This document shows, piece after piece, positions 18,066-30,528 of a stretch of 35,380 bases of DNA. How positions within the stretch are numbered: position 1 is the first letter of the stretch; each line of letters opens with the position of its first letter. Below the pieces are notes generated by a model that was given only the letters and a program-made list of their open reading frames with translations, did not search any database and had not been told where the DNA came from. The DNA is from Saprospiraceae bacterium. Lineage in GTDB: Bacteria; Bacteroidota; Bacteroidia; Chitinophagales; Saprospiraceae. The translations under genes were made by a program, and so were the position numbers. Location: assembly GCA_016714785.1 (NCBI GenBank), contig JADKCC010000064.1, positions 1 through 35,380 of the forward strand. The letters are read 5' to 3'.

Positions 18066-20469
18066 TTAAAATCTTTTTGGAAAGGTGTCTTCCATCATTT
18101 GTATGATACAATCAAATATGTCTTCAGGATTAGGCTTAGTGAAATAATCACCATCAGATCCAAAAGGTGTGCGGTGTGCCGCGCCTGTTAAAGTAACAGG
18201 TTTAGCATCAAGATATTTATATCCATCCCATTTTTCCAAAATTTCTCTCAATATATAAGCCGAAGCACCACCAGGTATATCTTCATCCAGTATAATGAGA
18301 CGATTGGTTTTTTTGAGCGAATTTACAATCACACCTTCGAGATCAAAAGGCATCAAAGTCTGCGCATCTATCAACTCTACAGAAACATCAAATCCCTTGA
18401 GCAAATCTAGTCCTTTTTGTGCTTCTCTGACACACGAACCATAAGTAACCAATGTAATATCTTTACCTTCTTGCAAAATCTCCGGTTTGCCTAATGGTAT
18501 CGTATATTCTAACAAATTGGTTGGCATTTTTCTTTCAACCGATACCCATTCAAACATTCTACTACGATACCTGGATCATCAGATTTGAGTAAAGTGTTGT
18601 AAAAACCTACTGCTTGAACCATATTTCTAGGCACGCATAAATAAATACCTTGCATAGATGTCAAAATCATACCCATGGGAGAACCTGCATGCCATATTCC
18701 TTCTAGTCTGTGTCCACGAGTACGTACAATAGCTGGAGCACGTTGAATGCCATTGGATCTGTATCTCAACGTCGCTAAATCATCAGTTAGCAGCGAAAAA
18801 GCATAAGCCACATAATCTAAATATTGGATTTCAGCTATAGGCCTTCAGCCACGCATTGATCCCCCCATGGCTTGACCCATAATCGTCCACTCTCTGATGC
18901 CAGTATCAAATACTCGTTCGGTACCATGTTTGGCTTGCAATCCAGCAAAACCTTGATTTACATCTCCTATTTGCCCCACATCTTCGCCAAAGGCTATAAT
19001 ATTGGGTTTGAATTCAAATAGTGTATCAAAATAAGCATTCAATATTTGATAACCATTGACAGTTTCTGGCTCTAAACCAAATTTAGGAGCTACCACAGGT
19101 ATGTTGAGCGCAGAATATTTGGTATCACTATATAAATGAGTATGGTACCTTTCATCACCGATTTTCATTCCCCTCGATATAAAATCCCGAAGCCCATCAT
19201 TAGCAATATTTAACCTTTTAAGTTGAATGGAAAGTTTTCTTGCATTAGATAATACTTCTGAAAATGTAACATTCACCGTATTATTTAGGTCACTCTCTAG
19301 ATGTTGAATGGCTTCAGTTTTTGAAACAGATGGAACTTCTTGATAAATATTCTTTAATGTATTTTGATGTGATTTTACACTATTACTATATGTTTTCCAA
19401 GCAGAATCCTTAGCATTTTCGTATATTCTATGGCTTTAACCTTTAACGCATCTACTTCTTCTTGTGTTGCAATTCCATTTTCTACTATCCATTCAGCCAT
19501 CCTTTTAATACAGTCATTATCCTTCTCCCATTGCAGTCTTTCAGGTGTTTTATATCTTTCATGCGATCCGCTGGTAGAATGCCCTTGGGGCTGCGTTAAT
19601 TCTTGGATATGAATCAAAGCTGGAATATGCTGGTCTCTAACTTTGAGTGATACTTTTTCAAAAACTGCACATAATTCTGGATAATCCCATCCTTTTACCG
19701 TATATATCATAATGCCATTGCCATTGCCATCTGGCAAAAAGCCTTCCAAAGCTTTTGATATAGAACCTTTGGCTGTTTGCATTTCAACTGGAACACTTAT
19801 CCCATATCCATCATCCCAAACAGCAACTAAAAGTGGTACTCTCATTACAGCCGAAGCATTCATTGTTTCCCAAAATATGCCTTCTGAAGTTGAAGAGTCT
19901 CCTATTGTCACAAAACTTACTTCATTACCATTGTCAGAAAATTTGCGATGAGAAGGTATATCTAATTTTCTATATTTTTTGGAAGCCATGGCTAATCCCA
20001 GTCCACGAGCCATTTGACCAGCAGTACATGATATGTCAGACGAAACATTATACATTTGGGTCTGATCTAGCCATTCCCCATCTGCATCGATCAATGGTGT
20101 TGCAAAATGGCTATTCATCTGTCGGCCACCAGAAAAAGGATCATTTTCGGAATCTGCATAAAGCTGTGCAAAATACTGTTCTACGGTGCATAATCCTCTA
20201 GCAAACATAAAGGTTTGATCCCTATAATATCCAGAACGCCAATCGCCTTTGCGGAAAGCTCTAGCCATAGCTACTTGTGGAACTTCCTTTCCATCACCAA
20301 GTATCCCAAATTTTGCCCTTCCATTAAGCACTTCTTTTCGCCCCAAGAGACTGGCCTCACGGCTTATCAGACATATCCACAAATCATTTAGTACATCTTT
20401 TCTGTAATTAGTTTCATCATCTGTGGTGGATGATGATATTTCTAGCGTAAATTGATTATCAGTTATCAT
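18066..20469 (-). CDS. Fused 2-oxo acid dehydrogenase E1 alpha/beta subunit, frameshifted
   Basis: The E1 component of a pyruvate/branched-chain 2-oxo acid dehydrogenase complex, decarboxylating the 2-oxo acid with thiamine diphosphate (TPP) and passing the acyl group to lipoyl-E2. The E1 alpha half (about residues 1-365) contains GKEVPQVAMARAFRKGDWRS, the TPP/Mg motif GDSSTSEGIFWETMN and the phosphorylation-loop region GHSTSGSHERYKTPERL. A linker of some 120 residues leads to the E1 beta half: NGYQILNAYFDTLFEF, IIAFGEDVGQIGDVNQGF, VFDTGIREWTIMGQAMGG, PAIVRTRGHRLEGIWHAGSP and a transketolase C-terminal domain (LVTYGSCVREAQKGLDLL, LIDAQTLMPFDLEGV). Such fusions are usual in Bacteroidota. Frame changes lie near 19416, 18845 and 18545; the first is one missing A in a run of four. 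Which 2-oxo acid is used cannot be told. Confidence 0.9.
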
Positions 20470-20513
20470 ACTTTAGAAATTAGGTTGGTTAGGTTATCAA
20501 AGGAATTGATTGG

Positions 20514-20521
20514 CAAAATTA
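20514..20521 (-). promoter_or_regulatory. Bacteroidota-type -7 element for the E1 gene
   Basis: On the minus strand the bases read TAATTTTG, matching TAnnTTTG, 44 bases before the ATG at 20469. No clear -33 element was seen. Confidence 0.45.
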
Positions 20522-20719
20522 CGGAGATTTATTTACATTTTATTATAAAATTTAATTTTGTTTATCAAGAAGTAATTTTTGATTTTACGTTTTATTGTTG
20601 GTATTTGCACGAAAATCGAATTAAAATATTTATGGTTTAAAATTATTTAGATTTTTCTTTCAGCGTTATTATTAAAATACTTGAATATATTTACAAAAAA
20701 AAATTATCCAAAGAATCAC

Positions 20720-20727
20720 TATCTTTG
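20720..20727 (+). promoter_or_regulatory. Bacteroidota-type -7 element for uvrB
   Basis: TATCTTTG matches TAnnTTTG, 23 bases before the uvrB ATG, giving a very short leader. Upstream is AT-rich without an obvious TTTG at 17-23 bases. Confidence 0.55.
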
Positions 20728-20750
20728 TACTTCCATAATTAATACACTGC

Positions 20751-22767
20751 ATGTCATACAAATTAACGTCACATTATCAGCCTACTGGTGATCAACCTAA
20801 AGCAATAGAGCAGTTGATCAAAGGCCTTGAAAATAATGAAAAGTATCAGGTTCTGTTAGGTGTCACTGGTTCTGGCAAAACCTTCACTATGGCCAATGTA
20901 ATAGCTGCAGTAGATCGCCCCACTTTGGTATTAACACATAATAAAACATTGACTGCTCAGTTGTATGCTGAGTTATGTGAGTTTTTTCCAGAGAATGCCG
21001 TCGAGTATTTTGTCTCCTATTATGATTATTATCAACCAGAAGCTTATATCACACACTCTGATACTTATATTGAAAAGGACTTGCAAATCAATGAAGAAAT
21101 AGATAAATTGAGACTGCGAGCCACTTCTTCTCTGCTTTCAGGAAGGAGAGATATCATAATAGTATCTTCGGTGTCTTGTATATATGGTATGGGCAATCCT
21201 GATGATTACAAAACAGGCATCATTCGTATTGAAAAAGGACAAGTCATATCAAGAAATGCGTTTTTGTATAGTTTAGTACAAAGTTTATACTCGAGAACAG
21301 AAACAGATTTTAAACGTGCCACTTTCAGAGTAAAGGGAGATACGGTAGATATCAATCTTCCTTATGTGGATTACGGTTATCGAATAATATTTTTTGGCGA
21401 TGAAATTGAAGTTATTGAACAATTGGAAATTGAGAGCGGTAAGCGTATCACAACTTTAGAACATGCCGCCATCTTTCCTGCCAATCTTTATGTTGCTCCA
21501 AAAGATAGATTGAATCAAGTTATCAGAGATATTGAAGATGAGTTGCACAACCATGAGATATTTTTTGAATCAGAAGGTAGATATCTGGAAGCGCAGAGAA
21601 TCAAAGAACGTGTCAATTTTGACTTGGAAATGATCAGAGAGTTGGGTTATTGTAGTGGTATAGAAAATTATTCACGTTTTTTTGATGGAAGGCGTCAAGG
21701 TACACGACCTTTTTGCTTATTGGATTATTTTCCAGATGATTACCTTATGATCATAGATGAAAGCCACCAAACGCTGCCTCAAGTACGCGGCATGTGGGGA
21801 GGAGATAGGGCAAGGAAGATAAATCTTGTTAATTTTGGGTTTAGATTGCCATCTGCTATGGACAATAGACCATTAAGTTTTGATGAGTTTGAATCTGTAA
21901 TCAATCAAGTAGTATATGTCAGTGCTACACCAGGTGACTATGAACTAGCGCAAACCGAAGGTGTAGTTGTGGAACAAATAGTAAGACCTACAGGATTGCT
22001 TGATCCACCTATCGAAGTGCGTCCGAGTATCAATCAAATAGATGATCTGATGGACGAAATCCAAAAGCGTATAGAAAGTGATGAAAAGGGTACTGGTTAC
22101 TACACTCACCAAACGAATGGCTGAAGAACTTACTAAATACCTAGTAAAATTAAACATAAAAGTAAGGTATATACATAGTGAAGTAGATACGATGGATAGG
22201 GTAGAGATCATCAGAGATTTAAGGTTAGGAGAGTTTGATGTATTAGTCGGTGTCAATCTTTTGAGAGAAGGTTTAGATTTGCCCGAAGTATCATTAGTAG
22301 CAGTCCTCGATGCGGACAAAGAAGGGTTTTTGAGAAATGCCCGCTCACTTACACAAACCGCAGGTCGTGCGGCTAGAAATAGTAATGGTTTGGTTATCTT
22401 TTATGCGGATAAAGTCACTGACAGCATGAACCATACCATTGATGAGACAAATAGGAGGCGCGCAGTACAGATTGCATATAACCAAGAACATGGCATCACA
22501 CCGACCACGGTATTTAAATCTAGGGAAGATATCCTCAATCAGAAGTCAATCTTAGACATTCGAGGTAAAAAACCCATGGTATATATAGAGCCAGATATAC
22601 AAGATAGCATTGCTGCCGATCCTGTGATAGCGTATATGAATAAAGATCAACTCACTAAACTCATCAACGACACCGAAGCAAAAATGAAAAAAGCAGCCAA
22701 AGATTTAGATTTCATCACTGCTGCGCAGTTGCGGGATGAATTGTTGGCGCTGAAGAAGAAGGTGTGA
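20751..22767 (+). CDS. uvrB: Excinuclease ABC subunit B, one frameshift
   Basis: UvrB is the damage-verifying helicase of nucleotide excision repair and recruits UvrC after loading by UvrA. The start MSYKLTSHYQPTGDQPKAIE is typical, with Walker A GVTGSGKTF (residues 37-45), the beta-hairpin region FVSYYDYYQPEAYI, Walker B YLMIIDESHQTLPQV, the strand-separation motif YVSATPGDYEL, helicase motif V (DVLVGVNLLREGLDLPEVSL), motif VI QTAGRAARNS and the C-terminal UVR motif LDFITAAQLRDELLALKK that binds UvrC. The span is 672 codons plus one base. The single break is at the A run 22084-22087: with three A instead of four the frame continues as ERVLVTTLTKRMAEE, the family consensus. That points to a sequence error in an intact gene. 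Confidence 0.97.
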
Positions 22768-22816
22768 GGTTTAGGTGGAATTAAAAAAAGGTTTCAGAGT
22801 AGGAATTGGTTAAGCA

Positions 22817-23959
22817 TTAAGTGCCAATCATATTAAAAACGGAATCTTTTATAATTTTTATATTTGATTCAGAATTTAGTATTTTGGCAGCACTATTAGA
22901 ATTATTCTTAAAATTGCTAATATCTTCTTTCCTAAGGTTGTTCAATATATTGGCTAAACTTTTAGATTTGAAATCATGGCTCACTACACCAATATTATAA
23001 TTTTCAGTCAAACCTTTCATTTCCGAAGAAGGTCCTATTGCAGCTGCCAATCTAGCTTGGATATACTCAAATATTTTGTTTGGTAATGCCATTCCATTAT
23101 TAAAATTCGTTGGTTCAAGGATATATACTCCCATATCATAACTTGAAATAAACGATACTATATTTTTCATGGGTACTGGATCGATTATCGAAATATTTGG
23201 CCTATTTTTTTACTAAATCTACTAATTCCTTATGATATTTTTTTGAGAAGGCACCAACATTAAATCTAATGTAAATCTTTTATCCAAATAATCCATCATG
23301 TAAATCATGTTTTCGATTTTTCTGGATCTGATAGATCCACCATGATGTATAAGCTTAATATTTTGGTTATGATTTATGATAGGTTTAGTATCGATATATT
23401 CTGTTGCGTTAGTTACTACGATAGGTTGAAGATTATAATTTTTTGCATATTCTAAAGATATACCTTCACAGACAGTAAACATTTTATCAATAAATGAAGT
23501 GTACTTTTTCAAAGCATTATGGACAAAATCTTTAAAAAGCAAGTTCCAAATTATTCTATCTTCTTGTTCTCTTGGAGAATATTCATGTGCATCAAATAGC
23601 AATTTAGCGTTACTTTTAGCTTTTAATTTTGCCGCTAAAGGTAAAGTCTCTAAATCGTTAGCAATTATTAAATCAAATTTTAGTCCTTCGGTCTTCTTTA
23701 AACTTTGTTTAACTACCTTTAAGCTCCAATAATATTGTTCATGAAATTTTAAAATTAAAAAAATTGCCTTTATTAATTTATTTATTAGGCCTTCTTGTTT
23801 TGTAATTTCTAAAAAATGAACTCCTTGAATTTCTGGATCCGACAATCCCATGGCATATACACAATATCCTATTTCATGTAAACTTTGAATTTGCCTAAAT
23901 ACTCTTGGATCATTCTTGAGATGAGTAAAAGAAATGATTAAAATGGATTTTTTACTCAT
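22817..23959 (-). CDS. Glycosyltransferase family 4-like protein, frameshifted
   Basis: A GT-B fold glycosyltransferase probably acting in surface polysaccharide assembly. The N-terminal domain reads SILIISFTHLKNDPRVFRQI, then FDLIIANDLETLPLAAKLKA and LLFDAHEYSPREQEDRIIWN; the C-terminal domain has IKLIHHGGSIRSRKIENMIY, DMGVYILEPTNFNNGMALPN (the donor-binding region) and KIFEYIQARLAAAIGPSSE. About 381 codons; the frame changes around 23170-23222. The start ATG overlaps the stop of the methyltransferase by four bases (ATGA), so the two are translationally coupled. Donor and acceptor sugars are unknown. Confidence 0.82.
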
Positions 23960-24723
23960 AACTCCTTACGTTTTAACAGCATTATCAGCCAAAATGCTTT
24001 TTTAGGTGAAACCAAAATATTAACAATATCTAAAAATAAGCTTAAAGGATTAAATTTATATTTATTTTCAAACTCATGTTCACAATTTGGGCAAAATGAT
24101 TTCCTTGATGTTCCTTTGGTCCAGAACCAAGGTATCCAGGAAGAAGGTGACGTAAATTTATGTTTAATTTTTGCCAATGACTTATTGTACTGTCTTACTT
24201 TTAAGCCAAATGTTTTAACATCTATTTTTACGAAATCTGGAAAAGACATTTCTAAAGTTTCTTCTTTAAATGACTATCATGTGTAGATTTCTATGATATA
24301 CGTATTTACAATTTGGACAACATATCATCCCCTTGTATTGACTCATCATTTGGTACAGAAATCAAAATATATTTTTTAGAAATTCTTGATAACTCTTTGG
24401 TGGTAGAATTGTATATTTCTTCAGGTAAATGTTCTAGAACTTCTGATGAAAGTGCCAAATCATAACTATCATTAGCAACAGGAATATTATCACATTCGGC
24501 AAGTAATTTTTCAGTTTTAACATAATCTAGTGCAGCACGGCTGCGATCTACACCAGGATTGAGTATTTTGAATCTAACGCATTAGTTATTAAGCCGTTGC
24601 CACATCCAACGTCTATAATAGTCTTGACATCATGTGGAATCATTTCGGAAATATACTTTACATTAATATCCGCATTTGTGAAATTTCCCATTCAAACGCT
24701 TCATAAAATTTTGCATTATCCAT
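23956..24723 (-). CDS. Class I SAM-dependent methyltransferase with C-terminal CPNC pairs, frameshifted
   Basis: The start at 24723 reads MDNAKFYEAFEWE. After a shift comes SAM motif I, YISEMIPHDVKTIIDVGCGNG (about 24590-24655; key residues D-V-G-C-G-N-G), then AALDYVKTEKLLAECDNIPV, LALSSEVLEHLPEEIYNST and YILISVPNDESIQGDDM, the normal Methyltransf_11 order. The C-terminal part has two CPNC motifs (CCPNCKYVYHRN at about 24300-24345 and FCPNCEHEFENKY at about 24055-24095), which could form one zinc site. It ends with a hydrophobic stretch (KKAFWLIMLLK) before the stop. At least three frame changes are needed over 256 codons. It starts 6 bases after asnB and overlaps the glycosyltransferase by 4 bases, so the three genes form one operon. 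The methyl acceptor is probably a sugar or lipid-linked sugar. Confidence 0.75.
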
Positions 24724-24729
24724 ATTAAT

Positions 24730-26556
24730 TTATTGTTCTTTTATCCATTTCTGCATATTTGCTAAGCGCCAAATTAACTTACTATTACTATTATCTCCTT
24801 CCATAAAGGATTTGGTTATTTTTTTAGCTTTATTGCTATTCAAATTGGGAATGTCGTTAAAATTCGTATCAACAAGATATTTAAGTTCATTCCTCAACCA
24901 CTTAACCTCACCTGGAGTTACAAAACCTATTTTGTCTTTTCTTAAGAATATTTTTTCAGGAAGCGATTCTTTCATAGCCTCTCGCAAAATCCATTTAGTA
25001 TAGCCATTTTTTATTTTATAATGTAAAGGCAATGAAAAGGCTAATTCAACTATCCGATGATCTAAAAAAGGTACTCTACTCTCAATAGAAAATGCCATAG
25101 AATTTCTATCTTCATAATGTAATAGATTCGGAAGACTACTCATCTTTATTAATGCCTCATGAAATTGGTCAAATCTATTCATGGATGACAAATTACCTCT
25201 AATATTTATTTCCTTATCCATGAAGACATTGGTCAAACCGTATTTAAATTCCGTCTCAAGTAGTTTTGTTTCGTCAAAAAGCAAACTTGCATTGACTTTA
25301 AACAAATTTGAACTTTTGTTTGAAGTTTAAATTTTGATATTTTGAATGGTGAATAGCTTCATTTATTAGTTTTCCAAATTTATAATCTGAAATTAATTGA
25401 GCATAAAGCCTGTAGTAAGAGTGCATATATCCACCTAGATAATCATCAGCACCTTGACCGCTTAAAATTACTTTTATTCCAAATTTTGCAATTTCTTTCA
25501 TAATAAAATACTGGCTTATAGGAGATGAGCCTAATAATGGAAAATCATTTTGATAGGTAATCTTATCTAGATGTTCAGCCACATCGGTTTCATTAGGCTT
25601 TAAAAAATGTGGTAAAATCTGATCTTTGTATTTTTCTATAACTGACTTTGCAAATGGTCTTTCGTCTATGTCTCCTTTTCCATCATAATAAATAGTAAAT
25701 GTTTCAATCTTTTTAAGTATGTTTTGCTGAATAATGCCAGAAACAATAGAAGAACTGTCAATACCCCACTTAATGTTGCAGCAATAGGCACATCACTCCT
25801 GACATGAAATTTAAGTGATGATAATAGTTGTTCTTTAAATAAATGAACAAGATTTTCCGTGTCATCATCTTTTATCTTTTTGTCTATAATATTCCAATAT
25901 TTTGTTTTTATTATTCTTTCGTTTGTGAAATTTAAATTTGTAGCTTGCCCTAGTTGTTTTACCTTTTCGAACATTGTTAACTCATCATCATGTATCCAAC
26001 CTAATTGAATTGCCTTGCTGATCTGTGTCTCATTAAGATTGTTACTAAATATTTTTGTTTTCTTTAAAGCTTTTACTTCTGATGAAAAGTAAAACATATT
26101 GCCTTCATGAATATAATAAAAAGGTTTAATCCCAAACCTATCTCTAGAACAAAATAAATTTTTAGTATCCGAATTATAAATAGCAAAAGCCCACATTCCT
26201 ACAAATTTTAAAACACATAGATCTCCCCATTCCCTATATGCAACCAAAATAACTTCAGTATCAGACTTTGTATTAAATTTATATCCTTTTTCTTGTAGCT
26301 CTAATCGAATTTCTTTGTAATTGTAAATTTCTCCATTAAATACAATAGATAAGTTCTTGCTTTGCATTGGTTGATTTCCATCACTGCTTAAATCTATAAT
26401 ACTTAATCTATTGTGAGCTAAATAACAGTCATTAAATTGTAGAAAGGAAGTGTTATCTGGACCTCTGTGAGATGTAGCATTTGCCATGTTTTTTATCATC
26501 TCCATCCCAATTTTATTGGACACTAAAGGGTCCAAGAATCCATTAATTCCACACAT
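24730..26556 (-). CDS. asnB: Asparagine synthase (glutamine-hydrolysing), frameshifted
   Basis: AsnB-type enzymes hydrolyse glutamine and amidate an acyl-adenylate; copies inside polysaccharide clusters often amidate sugars rather than aspartate. The N-terminal nucleophile is Cys2 (MCGINGF). The glutaminase domain continues with TSHRGPDNTSFLQF, YLAHNRLSIIDLS, VFNGEIYNYKEIR and FCSRDRFGIKPFYY. The synthetase domain starts at the PPi-loop SGGIDSS, reached by restoring one base in the C run at 25764-25767 (plus strand), then VILSGQGADDYLGGYMHSYY and ESRVPFLDHRIVELAFSLPL. The 609-codon span is normal for the family; a second break is near 25300. It is the first gene of the cassette with the methyltransferase and the glycosyltransferase. 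Confidence 0.92.
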
Positions 26557-26716
26557 TACTTTATCTAATTATTTAAAATAAAACACAAAAAAACGCAAAT
26601 ATTTTATTAATTCATAACTTAAGGTTTAAAACTTATTCTGGTGACAAAATTTACTAATAAAATTAGAAATTTTTTTATTTTACAGTGAAATAGTTATAAT
26701 TATATATATAAAATTA

Positions 26717-26724
26717 TAAATTTG
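26717..26724 (+). promoter_or_regulatory. Bacteroidota-type -7 element for the dockerin-containing T9SS protein
   Basis: TAAATTTG matches TAnnTTTG, 33 bases before the ATG at 26758, in the divergent spacer to asnB. No clear TTG -33 element is seen. Confidence 0.5.
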
Positions 26725-26757
26725 TGCTTTTATTTAATCATTTAACCTATCAATATT

Positions 26758-29700
26758 ATGAAACGATCGATTTTTTATGTTGTTACTTTTTTAAGTTTAT
26801 TTTCAATTAACCTTTTTAGCCAAGATGCAGAATGCAAAAAGTCATTTGTACAAACAATAGGTTCAGCAGGAATTGATGAAGCAAACCAATTTATAAGCTA
26901 TGATAATGGTTTTTTAGTTAGTGGTACAGCAAATACTAAATATTTCATCATGCATCTTACAGAAAATGGTGAAATTTTATGGAATTATGAAATTGATATT
27001 TTTCCAGGTGTTACAGAAAAGGCAACTAGCATGGTCTTAGATGGCCAAAATTTGGTTGTTGTTGGTAACTCAGCGGCTCAAAATGGTTCGATTTTCAATT
27101 TTGTTTTAAAATTTGATATTTCTAATAAAACTATTGTTTGGTTAAAGATTTATCCAGCTGTAACATATTCTACATCAGTTTTTACTACAATATTGCATGA
27201 AACATCAGCTGACTCATATTTTATTTTAGGTCAAACCCAAGAAAATTCTTCGCCTGGTTTAGGATGTGACGCTTTATGGTTGAAAGTAAACAAATCGTCT
27301 GGAGATGTTACATCTGCTAAGAATGTAAACTTAGGTAGTTGTGAAACTTATACTGGAGCAGTTCTAGGAACTAATGGATTTATTTATGGAGCTGGTAGGT
27401 TTAATAATGCAGGAGGTGGTCAGGATAAGTTTAGAGGTAGCCTAACAAAACTTGATTTAAACGGAAATGAAATATGGTCAAAACTGTACACCAAAAATAT
27501 AGATAATGATGACGCAAGATTGTATTTTCAAACAATTGCTGAAGATAATGGCTCATTGATTTTAGGTGGGCAAGGTGATTTGACAGGAACTTCTACATCT
27601 GTTGTTGATGTCTTGGTAATGAAAACTAACTTGGAAGGTGAAATAATTTGGCATAAAGAAGTCAATATTCAAGGTGCTAGTTCAGAACTTGCTACTAAAC
27701 TTGTTACAAAAAATAATTCATATTATTTAATGGTAAATTCATTATTCGCTGGTAATAATGAATATTCACTATTGAAATTTGACGTAGATGGAAATTTGCT
27801 TTGGACCAAAAGATATGGAAGGCAAAGTTTTGATAGAGGTAATGACTTAATCATTACAACAGATAATATTTTTGTTGTTGGTGAGACAAAAGGAGCTGGC
27901 TTTGGTGGTGACGAAATACTTATTATTAAATCTGATCTCGAAGGTAATGGCTTTAATGAAGGATGCAATATTTTAACTCCTGTAATTGCCACAACGAAAA
28001 ATACTATTTCAGCTTTTCAGGCCATTGCAAATACAAATGAGTACAATATAAATTTTCCTCTTTCAGCAAAGACAGTACCTGTAGTTCCATTGAATCTTCA
28101 AGTCTTGGATGTATGTGCAGTAAGTTGTGTCGATACGTGTAAGAATGGTGTGATTGCTCATACTGTACCTGATGCAGCACTTGAAAATGTTTTTGTTGAA
28201 TGTAATGGGGCTAATCTCTTTTAAAGTGAAAATGAAAGTTTGTAATATAGATAGTGTAACACTTTTAAGCACTGTACCGTTTGTTGTTTACGATAAAAAT
28301 CCGACACTAATTCAAGCAAATATTATTTATGAATCCGTACTTGGTAAGGACGTAAAAAGTAATAATTGTGAAATAATTGAATTTAATTTAGATCTACTTC
28401 ATAACGAAGACTATTATATAGTCGTGAATGATAATGGAGGTAAATCAACACCATTTAGCTTAAATGTTGATTTTCCAAGCACTAATGTCTTTGAATGTAA
28501 TTTTGAAAACAATATCTTAGGCTTCATGACCAATAGTATTGACTCAACTTTTATCACAAAAACATTAATTACTGGAGAGTCAGTCCAAATTGGCCAAGAA
28601 ACATACTCAACTGAAGGTAATTATGTTCAGAATTTATCAAATATTTTTGGTTGTGATAGCACGTTATTTATTTCCGATAAATATTATAAATGCTGATTTA
28701 ATATATGATTTTAACAAGTGTTCTGCGATCGTTGGGTCAACAAACATGGATTATTCTGAATTTACATCAACTCAAAATAGTAGCATACAATGTGGTCAAA
28801 TAATTTCAAGTAACATTAATAGAGCAAACCCTACAGAAAATAAACATTCGTGCACTCCTGGGATAAATAACACATTGGCAATGTGTATTGAAAGTAAAAT
28901 GGATTGTACATATAACGCTGGGCATGAAAGAACAGTTATATTTACCTTAGAAATTACGCCAAATTCAGATAAACATATCAGGGTAAATGAAATAAGATTT
29001 TTTGAGAAATCACCACTAAATTATGAATGGATAAATGGCCCAAGTGGGTTGAATAATTATCCAACCAAGTTCGGTTTTAGAGTTTTAAAAAACAATATTG
29101 AAGTTTTTAAAGATGAAAATATTACATCTTTAAGAGATTGGAATGAAAGAAGATTTAATTTTGATAATATAACTGGAGTTTTATAAAAAAAGACCACATT
29201 TAGATTTGAATTCTTAGCATACTGTCCTGTTTGAATTCTTCTACAGTCAGTGTTTGGGATATGGAAGATCTCATCTGTTTATTCTTCTTGTGTTGAAAAA
29301 GAAAGTAGGATGTTGGCAGGTAAAATTAATGCGTTTAATGGGAAATCTTTAGACAATATTTCTATTGTAAAACAACAAAATTTAGACATTGAAAATAAAC
29401 TTGCTAATTCTAACGGAAGTTTTTCTTTTGATAATTTTGAGCAAAAAAGATGAATGTGAAATTTCTGTAGTAAAAATGACGATTTTAAAATGGAATTAGT
29501 ACTCTTGATTTGATCTTGATTCAAGGAACATTTGGGCTTAGAGACTTTTGATACTTCAAGTAAATATATTGCTGCAGATGTCAACAATGATACTAAAATA
29601 TCAGCTTCTGATTTAGTTGAATTAAGAAAATTGATTTTGGGAATAAATGAACGGTTTAGCAACAATAAAAGTTGGAGATTTTGTTCTGAATTGCCATCTT

Positions 29701-30477
29701 TTAATCCTTCCAGTAAAATTATTATAAACGAAAAATATAAAGTTGGACAAGGTAGTCTTGATATTACTGATTTGAATTTTAAAGGCATTAAGATTGGTGA
29801 TATTAATAACGATTCCAATATTAATGAACAACCTGATAACAGAACAAATCAAGATTGCGAATTTAAATACTCATTGCAAAAATACGGAAATGTGTACGAA
29901 TTAGAAATTTTTTTTCTAATAGTGTAGATGTTTTTTGTTTTCAATTAACCTGATTTAATTTTGAGTTCATAAATATCTATGATCAATCAGTTCTAACTAA
30001 ATAATTAAATTACGAAGATAATATTTTAAATATTTCTTATTCTTCATTTATTTCTGGTATCCCTTTTGACAAATCAAAACCAATATTTAAAGCTATTTTG
30101 AAGTCAAATGAATTCTTACCTCGATTTAATGGGTTAAACTTAAGCTTTTATAATGAGGTTTACGGGATGGATCTAGAACCTAAAACTGTTTTTCTAAATC
30201 ATTTTGATGAGCCAAAGTTTATTGAATCTATTGCATTAATCCTAATCCCTTTTGACAACAAACAAATTTGGAATATTTTTCTTTTGAACCTAAAGAAATT
30301 AACATTCAGATATTTAATATTTCTGGTACGTTGTTATTTTCTGAAAGAACTCAAACAACTTTTGGTCATAACAGAATACAAATTTTATCGAATCATTTTG
30401 GGAATTTACCAGGTTTATATTTTGTAAAGTTATTTACAAATGATGAGTCTCATGTTGTAAAATTAATTGTCAAATAA
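26758..30477 (+). CDS. Secreted T9SS type A cargo protein with propeller-like repeats and dockerin-like domain, frameshifted
   Basis: The start MKRSIFYVVTFLSLFSINLF with SQ after it is a signal peptide. The first 488 residues are uninterrupted and contain repeated blades of the form GEILWNYEI, GNEIWSKLY, GEIIWHKEV and GNLLWTKRYG, a propeller-like repeat common in Bacteroidota. Cysteine-rich segments follow in other frames (28154-28696, 28590-29186). At about 29480-29680 a dockerin type I-like pair appears: GISTLDLILIQ then AADVNNDTKISASDLVELRK, with a second calcium-type loop near IGDINNDSNI. The C-terminus (NPNPF, then INIQIFNISGTLLFSERT and GLYFVKLFTN) is a T9SS type A sorting domain, so the protein should cross the outer membrane and stay on the surface or be released. 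At least six frameshifts affect the last 2.2 kb. The dockerin arrangement is characteristic of Saprospiraceae. Confidence 0.85.
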
Positions 30478-30510
30478 TGACTGTTTTTTTAAGCCTTTCA
30501 AGTTTCTTGA

Positions 30511-30518
30511 TATCTTTG
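30511..30518 (+). promoter_or_regulatory. Bacteroidota-type -7 element for the 54-residue ORF
   Basis: TATCTTTG matches TAnnTTTG, 10 bases before the ATG at 30529, so the transcript would begin at or just before the start codon. Position and match are good; activity is inferred. Confidence 0.45.
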
Positions 30519-30528
30519 TTAGAGATAC

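Noticed and set aside
20452..20640. 62-codon plus-strand ORF upstream of uvrB
   Set aside because: It overlaps the E1 start and its -7 element and has low-complexity AT-rich codons only.
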